A program made the position numbers and the translations under genes. Under the pieces are notes generated by a model. The model saw only the letters and a program-made list of their open reading frames with translations, did no database searches and was not told the DNA's origin. A stretch of 13,975 nt of DNA from an uncultured Actinomycetes bacterium (GTDB lineage Bacteria > Actinomycetota > Acidimicrobiia > Acidimicrobiales > Microtrichaceae), in NCBI GenBank assembly GCA_903953195.1, contig CAJBIS010000325.1, forward strand, positions 1-13,975, written 5' to 3'. Shown here piece by piece: positions 1 through 6,723 of this stretch; the first letter of the stretch is position 1; every line of letters starts with the position of its first letter.

Positions 1-102
1 GTCGTACGCATCCCCATGGCGGGAGCCGCCGACTCGCTCAATGTCGCCACGGCGTTCGCGGTCGTGGCCGCCTTCGCCGCGGCCCGACGCGGTTGGAACT
101 GA
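1..102 (+). CDS. 3' end of SpoU/TrmH-family RNA 2'-O-methyltransferase (partial)
   Basis: Only the last 33 codons are present; the rest lies left of the window. The frame from base 1 reads VVRIPMAGAADSLNV, then an Ala/Val-rich helix, and ends ARRGWN before TGA at 100-102. The core IPMxGxxxSLNVxxAxxV is the C-terminal motif 3 of SPOUT (SpoU/TrmH) methyltransferases, which forms part of the knot that binds S-adenosylmethionine. These enzymes methylate the ribose 2'-OH of rRNA or tRNA. The family call is sound, but the target RNA cannot be told from the tail. The gene converges on ribH, with 48 bp of repeat-filled DNA between the stops. Confidence 0.8.
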   Translation, partial: VVRIPMAGAADSLNVATAFAVVAAFAAARRGWN

Positions 103-104
103 GC

Positions 105-152
105 GCCGCAGGACGGGTCCGCCGCAGGACGGGTTCGCCGCAGAACGGGTTC
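105..152. repeat. Three tandem 16-bp direct repeats between convergent genes
   Basis: Three head-to-tail copies of a 16-bp unit, GCCGCAGGACGGGTTC, lie at 105-120, 121-136 and 137-152. The first differs at one base (T to C at position 15 of the unit) and the third at one base (G to A at position 8). They fill the whole gap between the methyltransferase stop at 102 and the ribH stop, and the last two bases fall inside the ribH TGA. I see no stem-loop with a T-run, so a classical intrinsic terminator is not supported. The array may be a slippage product. Confidence 0.85.
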
Positions 153-654
153 AGCCGGCGTTGACGGCGCGGAGCAGGGCCACCATCTCGAGCGCCGTGT
201 CGACGGCCTCGGCGCCCTTGTTGTCGCCGACGACGTCACCGTCCACGACCGAGCGCACCAGCGCCTGACGCCGGTTCTCGGTGGTCAGCACGCCGAGGAT
301 GATCGGCACACCCGTCGAGAGCTGGGCGTCCATGATCCCGGTCGACGCCGGTCCGGCGACGTACTCGAAGTGGGCCGTGTCACCACGGATCACGCACCCG
401 AGTGCCACCACGGCGTCGTAGCGGCCGGTCTGCGCCATGGCCTGCGCCGCGAGCGGCAGTTCGAACGCGCCCGGCACCCAGGCCACGTCCAGGTCGTCCG
501 CACCGACGCCGAGTTCGGCGGCGCGCTCGGTGGCGCCGCGGAGCAACCGCGACGTGATGGCGTCGTTCCAGCGCGCGCACGCGATGCCCAGCCGCGCATC
601 GGAACCGTCGATGGCGTGTTCGGACGCCGAGGATCCCCGGAAGTTCTTGCCCAC
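151..654 (-). CDS. ribH: 6,7-dimethyl-8-ribityllumazine synthase
   Basis: Lumazine synthase condenses 5-amino-6-ribitylamino-uracil with 3,4-dihydroxy-2-butanone-4-phosphate to give the lumazine precursor of riboflavin. It usually assembles as pentamers or 60-mer capsids in the cytosol. The 167 aa product has the usual length. Visible motifs are GAFELP (62-67), GCVIRGDTAHFEYV (86-99), with H95 at the position of the general-base His, GVLTTEN (121-127), R134 at the phosphate-binding position and DNKG (144-147). The start is GTG at 652-654. A strong AGGAGG lies 4 bases upstream and overlaps the ribBA TAG stop (663-665), which points to coupled translation. Last gene of the rib block, about 15 residues of variable N-terminus before the fold begins. 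Confidence 0.96.
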   Translation of the reverse strand: MGKNFRGSSASEHAIDGSDARLGIACARWNDAITSRLLRGATERAAELGVGADDLDVAWVPGAFELPLAAQAMAQTGRYDAVVALGCVIRGDTAHFEYVAGPASTGIMDAQLSTGVPIILGVLTTENRRQALVRSVVDGDVVGDNKGAEAVDTALEMVALLRAVNAG

Positions 655-662
655 GGTGCCTC

Positions 663-1913
663 CTAGGTGTCCAGGTCGCCGAGCAGGTGACCCATGCGTT
701 CCTGCTTGGTACGCAGGTACTCGATGTTCTCGGGGTTCGGCGTCGACGTCACCGGCACCCGTCCGGTGATCTCCAGCCCGAAGCCCTCGAGTCCGCCGTA
801 CTTCGCCGGGTTGTTCGTCATCAGGCGCATCGTGGTGATGCCGAGGTCGTTGAGGATCTGCGCACCGATGCCGTACTCGCGGGAGTCGATCGGCAGGCCC
901 AGTTCGACGTTCGCCTCGACCGTGTCGCGGCCCTGCTCCTGCAGTGAGTAGGCACGGATCTTGTGGCCGAGCCCGATGCCGCGTCCTTCGTGGCCTCGCA
1001 GGTAGATCAGCGCGCCGAGCCCCTCCTCGGCGATCAGCTGCATGGCGGCGTCGAGCTGCACGCCGCAGTCACAGCGGAGCGATCCGAAGACGTCGCCGGT
1101 GAGACACTCGGAGTGCACGCGCACCAGCACGTCCTCCTCGCCCTGGACGGCGCCACGGACCATCGCCACGTGCTGCTCCCCGTCGAGCAGGGATTCGTAC
1201 ACGTAACAGTTGAAGTCGCCCCACTGCGTCGGGATCCGCGCCTCGGCGACGCGGCGGACCAGCTTCTCGTTCTGGCGCCGGTAGTGGATCAACTGCGCGA
1301 TCGAGATCAACAGCAGTCCGTGCTCCCTGCAGAACTCGATGAGGTCGGGGACGCGGGCCATCGTGCCGTCATCGTTCACGATCTCGCACAGGACGCCCGC
1401 GGGATACAGCCCGGCCATGCGGGCCAGGTCGACGGCCGCCTCGGTGTGACCGGCCCGTTTCAGCACCCCGCCCTCGGCGTAACGCAACGGGAAGATGTGG
1501 CCGGGGCGGGCCAGATCGGCGGGCCGGGTCCCCGGATCCGTGAGCGCCTGCAGGGTGGCCGAGCGATCGGCCGCCGAGATGCCCGTGGACGTGCCGTGCA
1601 CGAAGTCCACCGAGTACGTGAACGCGGTGCGATGCGACTCGGTGTTGTCGCGCACCATCAACGGGATCTCGAGCTCATCGAGCCGGTCGCCCGGTAGCGG
1701 CGCGCAGATCACGCCCGACGTGTGCCGCACGAAGAACGTGATCTTCTCCGGGGTGGCGGCCTCGGCCGCCATGATCAGGTCACCTTCGTTCTCGCGGTCC
1801 TCGTCGTCGACCACGACCACGATCTCGCCGCGGGCGATCGCCGCCACGGCATCCTCGATCGACGCGAACGCCGAGCTGGTGCTCCCCTGTTCGTCCACTG
1901 GTTCACGCTCCAT
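663..1913 (-). CDS. ribBA: Bifunctional DHBP synthase / GTP cyclohydrolase II
   Basis: A 416 aa fusion supplies both precursors of the riboflavin ring. The N-terminal domain (about 15-215) makes 3,4-dihydroxy-2-butanone-4-phosphate from ribulose-5-phosphate: acidic metal/substrate loop DDEDRENEGDL (36-46), HGTSTGIS (106-113) and HTEAAVDL (156-163). The C-terminal domain (about 218-405) opens GTP: zinc cysteines C270, C281 and C283 within VHSECLTGDVFGSLRCDCG, GHEGRGIGL (307-315), SREYGIGAQIL (344-354) and MTNNPAKYGGLEGFGLEI. All expected catalytic residues of both halves are present, so both activities should be intact. The start is ATG at 1911-1913 with AGGAGA at 1920-1925, 6 bases upstream. 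The start lies inside the end of ribE (11-bp overlap). The domain arrangement is the standard one for actinobacteria. Confidence 0.97.
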   Translation of the reverse strand: MEREPVDEQGSTSSAFASIEDAVAAIARGEIVVVVDDEDRENEGDLIMAAEAATPEKITFFVRHTSGVICAPLPGDRLDELEIPLMVRDNTESHRTAFTYSVDFVHGTSTGISAADRSATLQALTDPGTRPADLARPGHIFPLRYAEGGVLKRAGHTEAAVDLARMAGLYPAGVLCEIVNDDGTMARVPDLIEFCREHGLLLISIAQLIHYRRQNEKLVRRVAEARIPTQWGDFNCYVYESLLDGEQHVAMVRGAVQGEEDVLVRVHSECLTGDVFGSLRCDCGVQLDAAMQLIAEEGLGALIYLRGHEGRGIGLGHKIRAYSLQEQGRDTVEANVELGLPIDSREYGIGAQILNDLGITTMRLMTNNPAKYGGLEGFGLEITGRVPVTSTPNPENIEYLRTKQERMGHLLGDLDT

Positions 1914-2499
1914 CGATGTTCTCCTGCGATCCCGAGACGAACCCCGACAGGAGCCGCTCTGCGTACTTGGCCATGACGTCGACCTCGAGGTTCACGGCAT
2001 CGCCCGGTCGACGACGACCGAGCGTCGTGACGTCCGACGTGTGCGGGATCACCGCGACCGTGAAGCCGTCGTCGAGGACGTCGACCACGGTGAGACTGAC
2101 GCCATCGACCGTGATCGACCCCTTCTCGACCACGTAGCGGAGCAACGACTCGGGCATGCGCACCCGCAGGTCGGGGGCCGAGACCACCACCTCGCCGACC
2201 GCGTCCACGTGACCCTGGACCAGATGGCCGCCCAGCCGGTCCTCGAGCCGGACGGGCCGCTCCAGATTGACGACGTCACCGGGATGCAGCGAACCGAGCG
2301 ACGTGCGACGGAACGTCTCGTCGCTCACGTCCGCCATCCACCAGTCGTCTCCCCAGTCGACGACCGTGAGGCAGCAGCCGTTGACGGCGATCGACGCGCC
2401 GAGCTCGACATCCGCGAGGACGGTCTCGGCCTCGATCCGCAGCCGCGGCCCGTCGAGCGACGCGACCCGGCCCAGTTCCTCGACGATGCCCGTGAACAC
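1903..2499 (-). CDS. ribE: Riboflavin synthase, alpha subunit
   Basis: Catalyses the last ring-building step: two molecules of dimethyl-ribityllumazine disproportionate to riboflavin and a recycled pyrimidine. The 198 aa protein shows the two tandem lumazine-binding half-barrels of the family. Half 1 is about 1-88, with the N-terminal MFTGIVEELG and NGCCLTV at 40-46. Half 2 is about 91-185, opening GHLVQGHVD (91-99), then KGSITVDGVSLTV (126-138) and HTSDVTTLG (153-161). The internal duplication is visible as paired NGCCLTV / DGVSLTV. The start is GTG (2497-2499), fixed by the universal MFTGIVE N-terminus. It begins 6 bases after the ribD stop and overlaps ribBA by 11 bp. Often also named ribC. 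Confidence 0.96.
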   Translation of the reverse strand: MFTGIVEELGRVASLDGPRLRIEAETVLADVELGASIAVNGCCLTVVDWGDDWWMADVSDETFRRTSLGSLHPGDVVNLERPVRLEDRLGGHLVQGHVDAVGEVVVSAPDLRVRMPESLLRYVVEKGSITVDGVSLTVVDVLDDGFTVAVIPHTSDVTTLGRRRPGDAVNLEVDVMAKYAERLLSGFVSGSQENIDGA

Positions 2500-2505
2500 G
2501 ACGCC

Positions 2506-3558
2506 TCAGTCGCCTCCGCCGGCCAGCGGCGCCAGTTCGATGCGCAGGTCGTCCCCGACCCGATCGACGGAGATGAATCGACCTCGCCACAGCTCGGAGA
2601 TGTCGAACGCTCCGTGGCCACCGAAGAGGCCGCCGGCATCGTGTCCGCCGAAGAGTGCCGGTGCGACGTAGATGACGTAGCGGTCGACGAGCCCGGCCCG
2701 GTGGAAGTCTCCCGCCACCGACGCGCCACCCTCGACGAGCAGCTGGATGACGCCCTCCTCGCCGAGCTGATCGAGGATCTCGCCGAGATCGCCCTTGAAC
2801 TCGGTGCACGGCCGCACCGCGGCGTCAGCTGGCGCCGCGCCGAGCACGATGCGGCGGGGGTCGAGCGACCCCGGCTCCGGCGACAGCGGATCGCGGTAGT
2901 CGCGCACCGTCAGTGACGGATCGTCTCGGCGCACCGTCCCGGAACCGACCAGGATCGCGTCGGACTCGGCGCGCAGCCGGTGACCGTCGGCCCGGGCGGG
3001 CGGCGACGTGATCCACTGACTCGATCCGTTGGGCGCCGCGGTTCCACCGTCGAGGCTGGCCGCGAGCTTCAGCACCACCCACGGCCGACCAGTGCGACGG
3101 TGCTTCAGGTAGGGCGCGAGTTGGTTCGTGACCTGCTCGGCCTGGACCCCCACCTCCACGGCGAGCCCGGAGTCGCGGAGCCGCTCGATCCCCCGACCCG
3201 AAACCAGTGGATCCGGATCCTCGACACCGACCACCACCCGGGTGATGCCGGCGGAGATGATGGCCTCGGTGCACGGTCCCGTCCGGCCGGTGTGGTCGCA
3301 CGGCTCGAGCGTGACGTACAGCGTGCCACCGCTGGCATCCGGCCCGGCCGCCTCGAGGGCCACGATCTCGGCGTGCGCCTCACCGGGACGCCGGGTGGCG
3401 CCCTCGTAGATGGCGCCATCACGGGTGCGCACCACCGCGCCGACCCACGGATTCGGGCTCGTGATGCAGCGCACACGACCGGCCGCGGCGATGGCCCGTG
3501 TCATGCACTCCCGGTCGAACGCATCGGCGCGCCGGGTGTCGTGAGCCTCGTCGGTCAT
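2506..3558 (-). CDS. ribD: Bifunctional riboflavin deaminase/reductase RibD
   Basis: Performs the second and third steps of riboflavin synthesis: deamination of the GTP-derived pyrimidine, then NADPH reduction of its ribose. The deaminase domain (about 12-150) has the cytidine-deaminase-type zinc site HAE (H62, E64) and PCDHTGRTGPC (C87, C96). The reductase domain (about 158-345) shows KLAASLDG (164-171), GSGTVRRDDPSLTVR (205-219) and LLVEGGASVAGDF (273-285). At 350 aa it is at the short end: between RRIVLG and LLVEGG there are only about 33 residues, where I would expect a longer stretch with an extra strand. The start is ATG at 3556-3558. There is no Shine-Dalgarno, but a -10-like TAGCAT lies just upstream, consistent with a leaderless mRNA. 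It heads the rib block. Confidence 0.95.
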   Translation of the reverse strand: MTDEAHDTRRADAFDRECMTRAIAAAGRVRCITSPNPWVGAVVRTRDGAIYEGATRRPGEAHAEIVALEAAGPDASGGTLYVTLEPCDHTGRTGPCTEAIISAGITRVVVGVEDPDPLVSGRGIERLRDSGLAVEVGVQAEQVTNQLAPYLKHRRTGRPWVVLKLAASLDGGTAAPNGSSQWITSPPARADGHRLRAESDAILVGSGTVRRDDPSLTVRDYRDPLSPEPGSLDPRRIVLGAAPADAAVRPCTEFKGDLGEILDQLGEEGVIQLLVEGGASVAGDFHRAGLVDRYVIYVAPALFGGHDAGGLFGGHGAFDISELWRGRFISVDRVGDDLRIELAPLAGGGD

Positions 3559-3567
3559 GGGGAGCCG

Positions 3568-3573
3568 ATGCTA
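3568..3573 (-). promoter_or_regulatory. Candidate -10 box for leaderless ribD transcript
   Basis: On the minus strand TAGCAT (TAnnnT) ends 9 bases before the ribD ATG. With the usual spacing, transcription would start at about 3561, three bases ahead of the start codon. There is no Shine-Dalgarno and no clear -35 at 16-18 bp. Only 64 bp separate ribD from the mog stop, which leaves no space for an FMN riboswitch. Inferred from pattern only. Confidence 0.35.
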
Positions 3574-3580
3574 GTCGCCG

Positions 3581-3604
3581 ACCGCCGGAATGGCCCACGG
3601 CGGT
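3581..3604 (-). terminator. Possible stem-loop between mog and ribD
   Basis: A 7-bp perfect inverted repeat, ACCGCCG (3581-3587) with CGGCGGT (3598-3604), encloses a 10-base loop. It starts 18 bases past the mog stop in the direction of transcription. There is no T-run behind it, so if it terminates it is not a classical intrinsic terminator. GC-only hairpins also arise by chance in such DNA. It would separate the def-fmt-rsmB-mog transcript from the rib genes. Confidence 0.25.
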
Positions 3605-3622
3605 TCGCGGCGTGACCGGCGC

Positions 3623-4120
3623 TCAGTCGTGTCGCGACACGGCCCCCGAGAGCAGGTCGAGCGCATGCGGCAGCACGTCGATGACGGCCCCGAGCATCTC
3701 GCAGGCGCCCGAGGTGCTGCCCGGGGTGTTCACGATCAGCGCCGCACCCCGGATCCCCGCAGTGTTGCGTGACAGACGACCGAGCGGATTGACGGCTCGC
3801 ATCGCCTCGGCGAGGCCCGGCGCCGGTCGGTCCAGGATGCGGGTCGTGGCCTCCGGCGTGATGTCCCGCGGCGCGAACCCGGTACCGCCCGTGGTGACGA
3901 TCAGACCGTTGAACCCGTAGGCCATGTAGCTCAGGGCGTTCGACACCTCCTCAACGGTGTCGGCGACCACCCGGTGCTCGATCACGTCGTAGCCGGCGTC
4001 GCCGAGCAGCGCCACGAGGGCCGCACCCGTGACGTCCTCACGTTGGCCGGCGTCGACGCTGTCGGAGACCGTGAGCACCTTGGCCTGGAGCCGGCGGGTG
4101 TCGGTGGAGGTGTCGCTCAT
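3623..4120 (-). CDS. MogA/MoaB-like molybdopterin-binding domain protein
   Basis: A 165 aa single-domain protein of the MoCF-biosynthesis fold. Relatives bind molybdopterin and, as MogA, adenylylate it before molybdenum insertion. Visible motifs are VTTGGTG (75-81), APRDITPEAT (83-92), PGLAEAMR (101-108), LSRNTAGIRGAALIVNTPGS (116-135) and a final helix pair. The GGTG, RD, TPE and NxPGS elements are the cofactor-binding loops. The start is ATG at 4118-4120 in an ATGA overlap with the rsmB stop; an upstream extension of the same frame would lie inside rsmB and is unlikely. No other molybdenum-cofactor gene is visible here, so the choice between MogA, MoaB or another role is open. The position after rsmB is where many actinobacteria carry rpe. 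Confidence 0.87.
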   Translation of the reverse strand: MSDTSTDTRRLQAKVLTVSDSVDAGQREDVTGAALVALLGDAGYDVIEHRVVADTVEEVSNALSYMAYGFNGLIVTTGGTGFAPRDITPEATTRILDRPAPGLAEAMRAVNPLGRLSRNTAGIRGAALIVNTPGSTSGACEMLGAVIDVLPHALDLLSGAVSRHD

Positions 4121-5295
4121 GGGCCCGACTCTACCGGCGAGGTCGCCGACGATCCGACGGGAACCCGGTACCGGAAGACGACCATGCCGTCGGTGTCGGC
4201 CGCCTGCGGCAGGAGCATCGAGCCCCGGCCCCACGGCAGCCACGGTTCGCCGAGCGCGGGGAGCGGCGCCAGTTCGGGGTGACGTTCGGCCAACCGGTCG
4301 TCGACGGCGGTCGACTCGGCCACGGTGAGCGTGCACACGCTGAACACCAGCAGCCCACCCGGCCGCACGAGCGGGACGGCGGCCTCGACGAGCTGCGTCT
4401 GCAGCGCGCCCAGCCGATCGGGCGCGTCGGCGGCGATCCGCCAACGGGCATCGGGCCGACGACGGAGCACGCCGAGTCCCGAGCACGGCGCATCGACCAG
4501 CACCCGGTCGAACGATCCGGGGCGCACCGCCGGGTGCAGCCCGTCGGCACGCACCGCGAACGTCGAGCCGTGCCCGTAGCGAGCGGCGGCTGCGGCCACC
4601 AGCGGTACCCGGGCGGCACCGAGTTCCGCGGCGACGACCACCGCACCCGACGACGCGATGGCCGTCGCCTTGCCCCCCGGCGCCGCGCACACGGCGAGCA
4701 CACGGTCGCCCGGGCCGGCCTCCACCGCCGTCGCCACCCACTGCGACGCCAGGTCCTGCGTGTACCCGTCGTCACGTCGGTGCGCCGACGGCGCCACGTT
4801 CATGGCGGCGAGGGCGTCGAGCGCCGTCGATTCGCCCAGGTCGGTGGTGAGCCGCTCGACGACCCAGTCGGGATAGCTCAGCTCGATCCCGGGCGACGGG
4901 AACGTCCTCGGCGTCGTGGCGACCTGTCGGAGGACGGCGTTGACCAGTCCACGGAACCGCTTCGGGGCGGCGGCGACCGTCGAGGACACCACGGCGTAGT
5001 CCGGCAGATCGTCGCGGTAGGCCAGTTGGTAGGCACCGAGTCGCAGCGCTCGACGGCCCGCCGGAGGTGGATCCGACGTGAGGAACCGGTCGACAAGATG
5101 GTCGAGTGCCCGCCGCCGGCGTTCGGTCCCCGCCACCAGATCGGTGACCATGCGCCGGTCCACGTCGACGAGGTCGCTCCGGTCGAGGGCGGTGCGCAAC
5201 GCCAGGTTCGCGTACGCGCCGTCGTCCTCGATGCGGGCCAACACGTCGAGCGCGAGGCGCCGAGCGGCGACCCCCGGAGCGTCAGCGGCCGTCAC
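4117..5295 (-). CDS. rsmB: 16S rRNA (cytosine-967-C5)-methyltransferase RsmB (Sun/Fmu)
   Basis: Methylates a 16S rRNA cytosine with SAM. The 392 aa protein has an N-terminal NusB-like RNA-binding domain (about 8-135, with AYANLALR at 27-34 and FRGLVNAVLR at 114-123) and a C-terminal Rossmann methyltransferase. Motif I is VCAAPGGKAT (202-211). Motif IV is LVDAPCSGLGVLRRRPDARW (266-285), with C271. Motif VI is VFSVCTL (317-323), with C321 as the expected nucleophile. It is shorter than the roughly 430-460 aa typical of the family. Between the NusB part and YTQDLASQW (178-186) only about 40 residues remain, and the usual RVNxxK segment is missing. The start is GTG at 5293-5295 in a GTGA overlap with the fmt stop, and the end overlaps mog. 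Confidence 0.93.
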   Translation of the reverse strand: MTAADAPGVAARRLALDVLARIEDDGAYANLALRTALDRSDLVDVDRRMVTDLVAGTERRRRALDHLVDRFLTSDPPPAGRRALRLGAYQLAYRDDLPDYAVVSSTVAAAPKRFRGLVNAVLRQVATTPRTFPSPGIELSYPDWVVERLTTDLGESTALDALAAMNVAPSAHRRDDGYTQDLASQWVATAVEAGPGDRVLAVCAAPGGKATAIASSGAVVVAAELGAARVPLVAAAAARYGHGSTFAVRADGLHPAVRPGSFDRVLVDAPCSGLGVLRRRPDARWRIAADAPDRLGALQTQLVEAAVPLVRPGGLLVFSVCTLTVAESTAVDDRLAERHPELAPLPALGEPWLPWGRGSMLLPQAADTDGMVVFRYRVPVGSSATSPVESGP

Positions 5296-6161
5296 GCGCC
5301 GAGTCGCTCGTCCGCTGTCGGCCGGTAGCCGTTGACGAAATCGGACGCGGACATGGCCGCCTTGCCCGAGGGCTGCACCGTGACGAGTTCCACCGCCGCC
5401 CCGTCACCACACGCCACGCGGACGCCGTCGAGCACGCCGGGCTCCGCGGCGACGGCTCCGGCGGAGGCGCGGGCGGCGAGCACCTTGAGGCGGTGGCCCC
5501 GGAACTCGGTCCAGGCGCCACCGACGCGCACGCGGCGCAGCACGTCGACCGCCGGTCCGTCCCAGTCCAGGTGCACGTCGTCGGGAGTGAGCTTCGCGGC
5601 GTACGTCGCTCCGTCTGAGGCCTGCGGCTCCGGATCGCCGAGTCCCTCGGCGAGCGCCTCGACGAGCAGCGCGCTCCCCTGCTCCACGAGCTGCGACCGC
5701 AGTTCGGCAGCGGACCGGTCGTCGTCGATCGCGACATCGAGACGGCGGTACACGCCGCCGGTGTCGAGGGTGGACTCGACGGCCATCACGCACACACCGG
5801 TGATGTCGTCGCCGGCGAGGATCGCCCGTTCGACGGGAGCGGCCCCGCGCCAGCGAGGCAGCAGCGAGAAGTGCAGGTTCACCATCGGAACGTGAGCCAG
5901 CAGGTCATCCGACAGGATCCGTCCGAACGCCACCACGACCCCGAGTTCGGCGGCGACGGCGAGCGCGTCCGAGGGGTCGTCGCTCACCGGGAGGTCCAAC
6001 TCGAGCGCCGCAGCCTTCACCGGACTGGGCGACGTCGCCGAACCACGGCCCCGCCGTCGGTCCGGCCCGCTCACCACCAGGACGACGTCGTGGCCGGCCT
6101 CGACGAGCGCCCGCAGCGGTGGCACCGCCGCCTCGGGCGTGCCGAAGTAGATCAGTCTCAC
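5292..6161 (-). CDS. fmt: Methionyl-tRNA formyltransferase
   Basis: Formylates initiator Met-tRNA using 10-formyl-tetrahydrofolate, the step undone later by the deformylase encoded just upstream. The catalytic N-terminal domain (about 1-185) begins MRLIYFGTPEAA. It carries the signature NLHFSLLPRWRGAAPV (95-110), with the catalytic triad visible as N95, H97 and D133 (in STLDTGGV). The C-terminal OB-like domain (about 190-280) begins TYAAKLTPDD and guides the acceptor arm. At 289 aa it is slightly shorter than the common 305-315. The start is GTG at 6159-6161, in a GTGA overlap with the def stop; the stop likewise overlaps the rsmB GTG. Confidence 0.96.
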   Translation of the reverse strand: MRLIYFGTPEAAVPPLRALVEAGHDVVLVVSGPDRRRGRGSATSPSPVKAAALELDLPVSDDPSDALAVAAELGVVVAFGRILSDDLLAHVPMVNLHFSLLPRWRGAAPVERAILAGDDITGVCVMAVESTLDTGGVYRRLDVAIDDDRSAAELRSQLVEQGSALLVEALAEGLGDPEPQASDGATYAAKLTPDDVHLDWDGPAVDVLRRVRVGGAWTEFRGHRLKVLAARASAGAVAAEPGVLDGVRVACGDGAAVELVTVQPSGKAAMSASDFVNGYRPTADERLGA

Positions 6162-6709
6162 CGCAGGCCGAAGAACGATCGACGAGACGACCCGTCGGCG
6201 TCGTCCTCGGCATCGCGCATCTGCAGCTGACGGATGGCCCGCCGGGCCTCCTTGCGCTGATCCTCGTCGAGTCGCTCCAGCAGCAGGATGCCGTCGAGGT
6301 GGTCGAGCTCGTGCTGGATCAGGCGGCCGAGCAGGTCGTCGGCCTCGAACGACACCTCGTTGCCGTCCAGGTCGACCCCGGTGACGTGGATGGCGGCGGG
6401 GCGGACGATGTCGAAGTGCAGGCCGGGCACGCTCAGGCAGCCCTCGAAGAACTCGAGCTCACCGTCGGACTCGACGATCTCCGGGTTGATCAGCACCTGC
6501 TGTCCGTCACCGGCACCGAGGTCGTAGACGAAGAATCTCTGCTGCACGCCCACCTGGGGCGCCGCCAGACCGATGCCGGGAGCGGCGTACATGGTCTCGA
6601 ACATGTCGCGGGCGAGCCGGACCAGACGCCCGGTGATGTCGGTGACCTCTTCGGCGCGCTGGCGGAGCACCGGGTCACCGACGATGCGGATGGTGTGCGG
6701 AACGGCCAC
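6158..6709 (-). CDS. def: Peptide deformylase
   Basis: Removes the formyl group from the N-terminal methionine of new proteins. The 183 aa metalloenzyme has the three family motifs: GIGLAAPQVG (45-54), EGCLSVPG (89-96, metal ligand C91) and QHELDHLDG (132-140, the HExxH ligands H133 and H137 with E134). A charged tail follows residue 150. I chose GTG at 6707-6709, giving MAVPHTIRIVGDPVL, because deformylases begin just before this IxxxGDPVL segment. The frame is open further up to a TTG at 6742, which would add 11 residues of Arg-rich sequence and overlap the divergent gene. No Shine-Dalgarno precedes either start. A -10-like TACCCT lies exactly where a leaderless mRNA would need it. First gene of the def-fmt-rsmB-mog unit. 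Confidence 0.95.
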   Translation of the reverse strand: MAVPHTIRIVGDPVLRQRAEEVTDITGRLVRLARDMFETMYAAPGIGLAAPQVGVQQRFFVYDLGAGDGQQVLINPEIVESDGELEFFEGCLSVPGLHFDIVRPAAIHVTGVDLDGNEVSFEADDLLGRLIQHELDHLDGILLLERLDEDQRKEARRAIRQLQMRDAEDDADGSSRRSFFGLR

Positions 6710-6714
6710 GGCGC

Positions 6715-6719
6715 AAGGG
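6715..6719 (+). promoter_or_regulatory. Ribosome binding site deciding the methyltransferase start
   Basis: AAGGG ends 4 bases before GTG 6724, the same spacing as the AGGAGG before ribH. The next in-frame GTG, at 6733, would be 13 bases away. This favours 6724 as the start. The site is weak and could be fortuitous. Confidence 0.4.
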
Positions 6720-6721
6720 TA
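6716..6721 (-). promoter_or_regulatory. Candidate -10 box for leaderless def transcript
   Basis: Minus-strand TACCCT (TAnnnT) is followed by six bases and then the def GTG, so predicted transcription starts on the G of the start codon itself. A weak -35-like TTGCGC lies at 6737-6742 with a 15-bp spacer. If correct, this element lies in the 14-bp gap between the divergent starts, its -35 inside the methyltransferase gene. Pattern-based inference. Confidence 0.4.
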
Positions 6722-6723
6722 CC

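Noticed and set aside
1495..2916. Plus-strand open frame (473 codons) opposite ribBA, ribE and ribD
   Set aside because: It spans three genes on the other strand, has low-complexity composition and shows no family motif. Typical antisense shadow.
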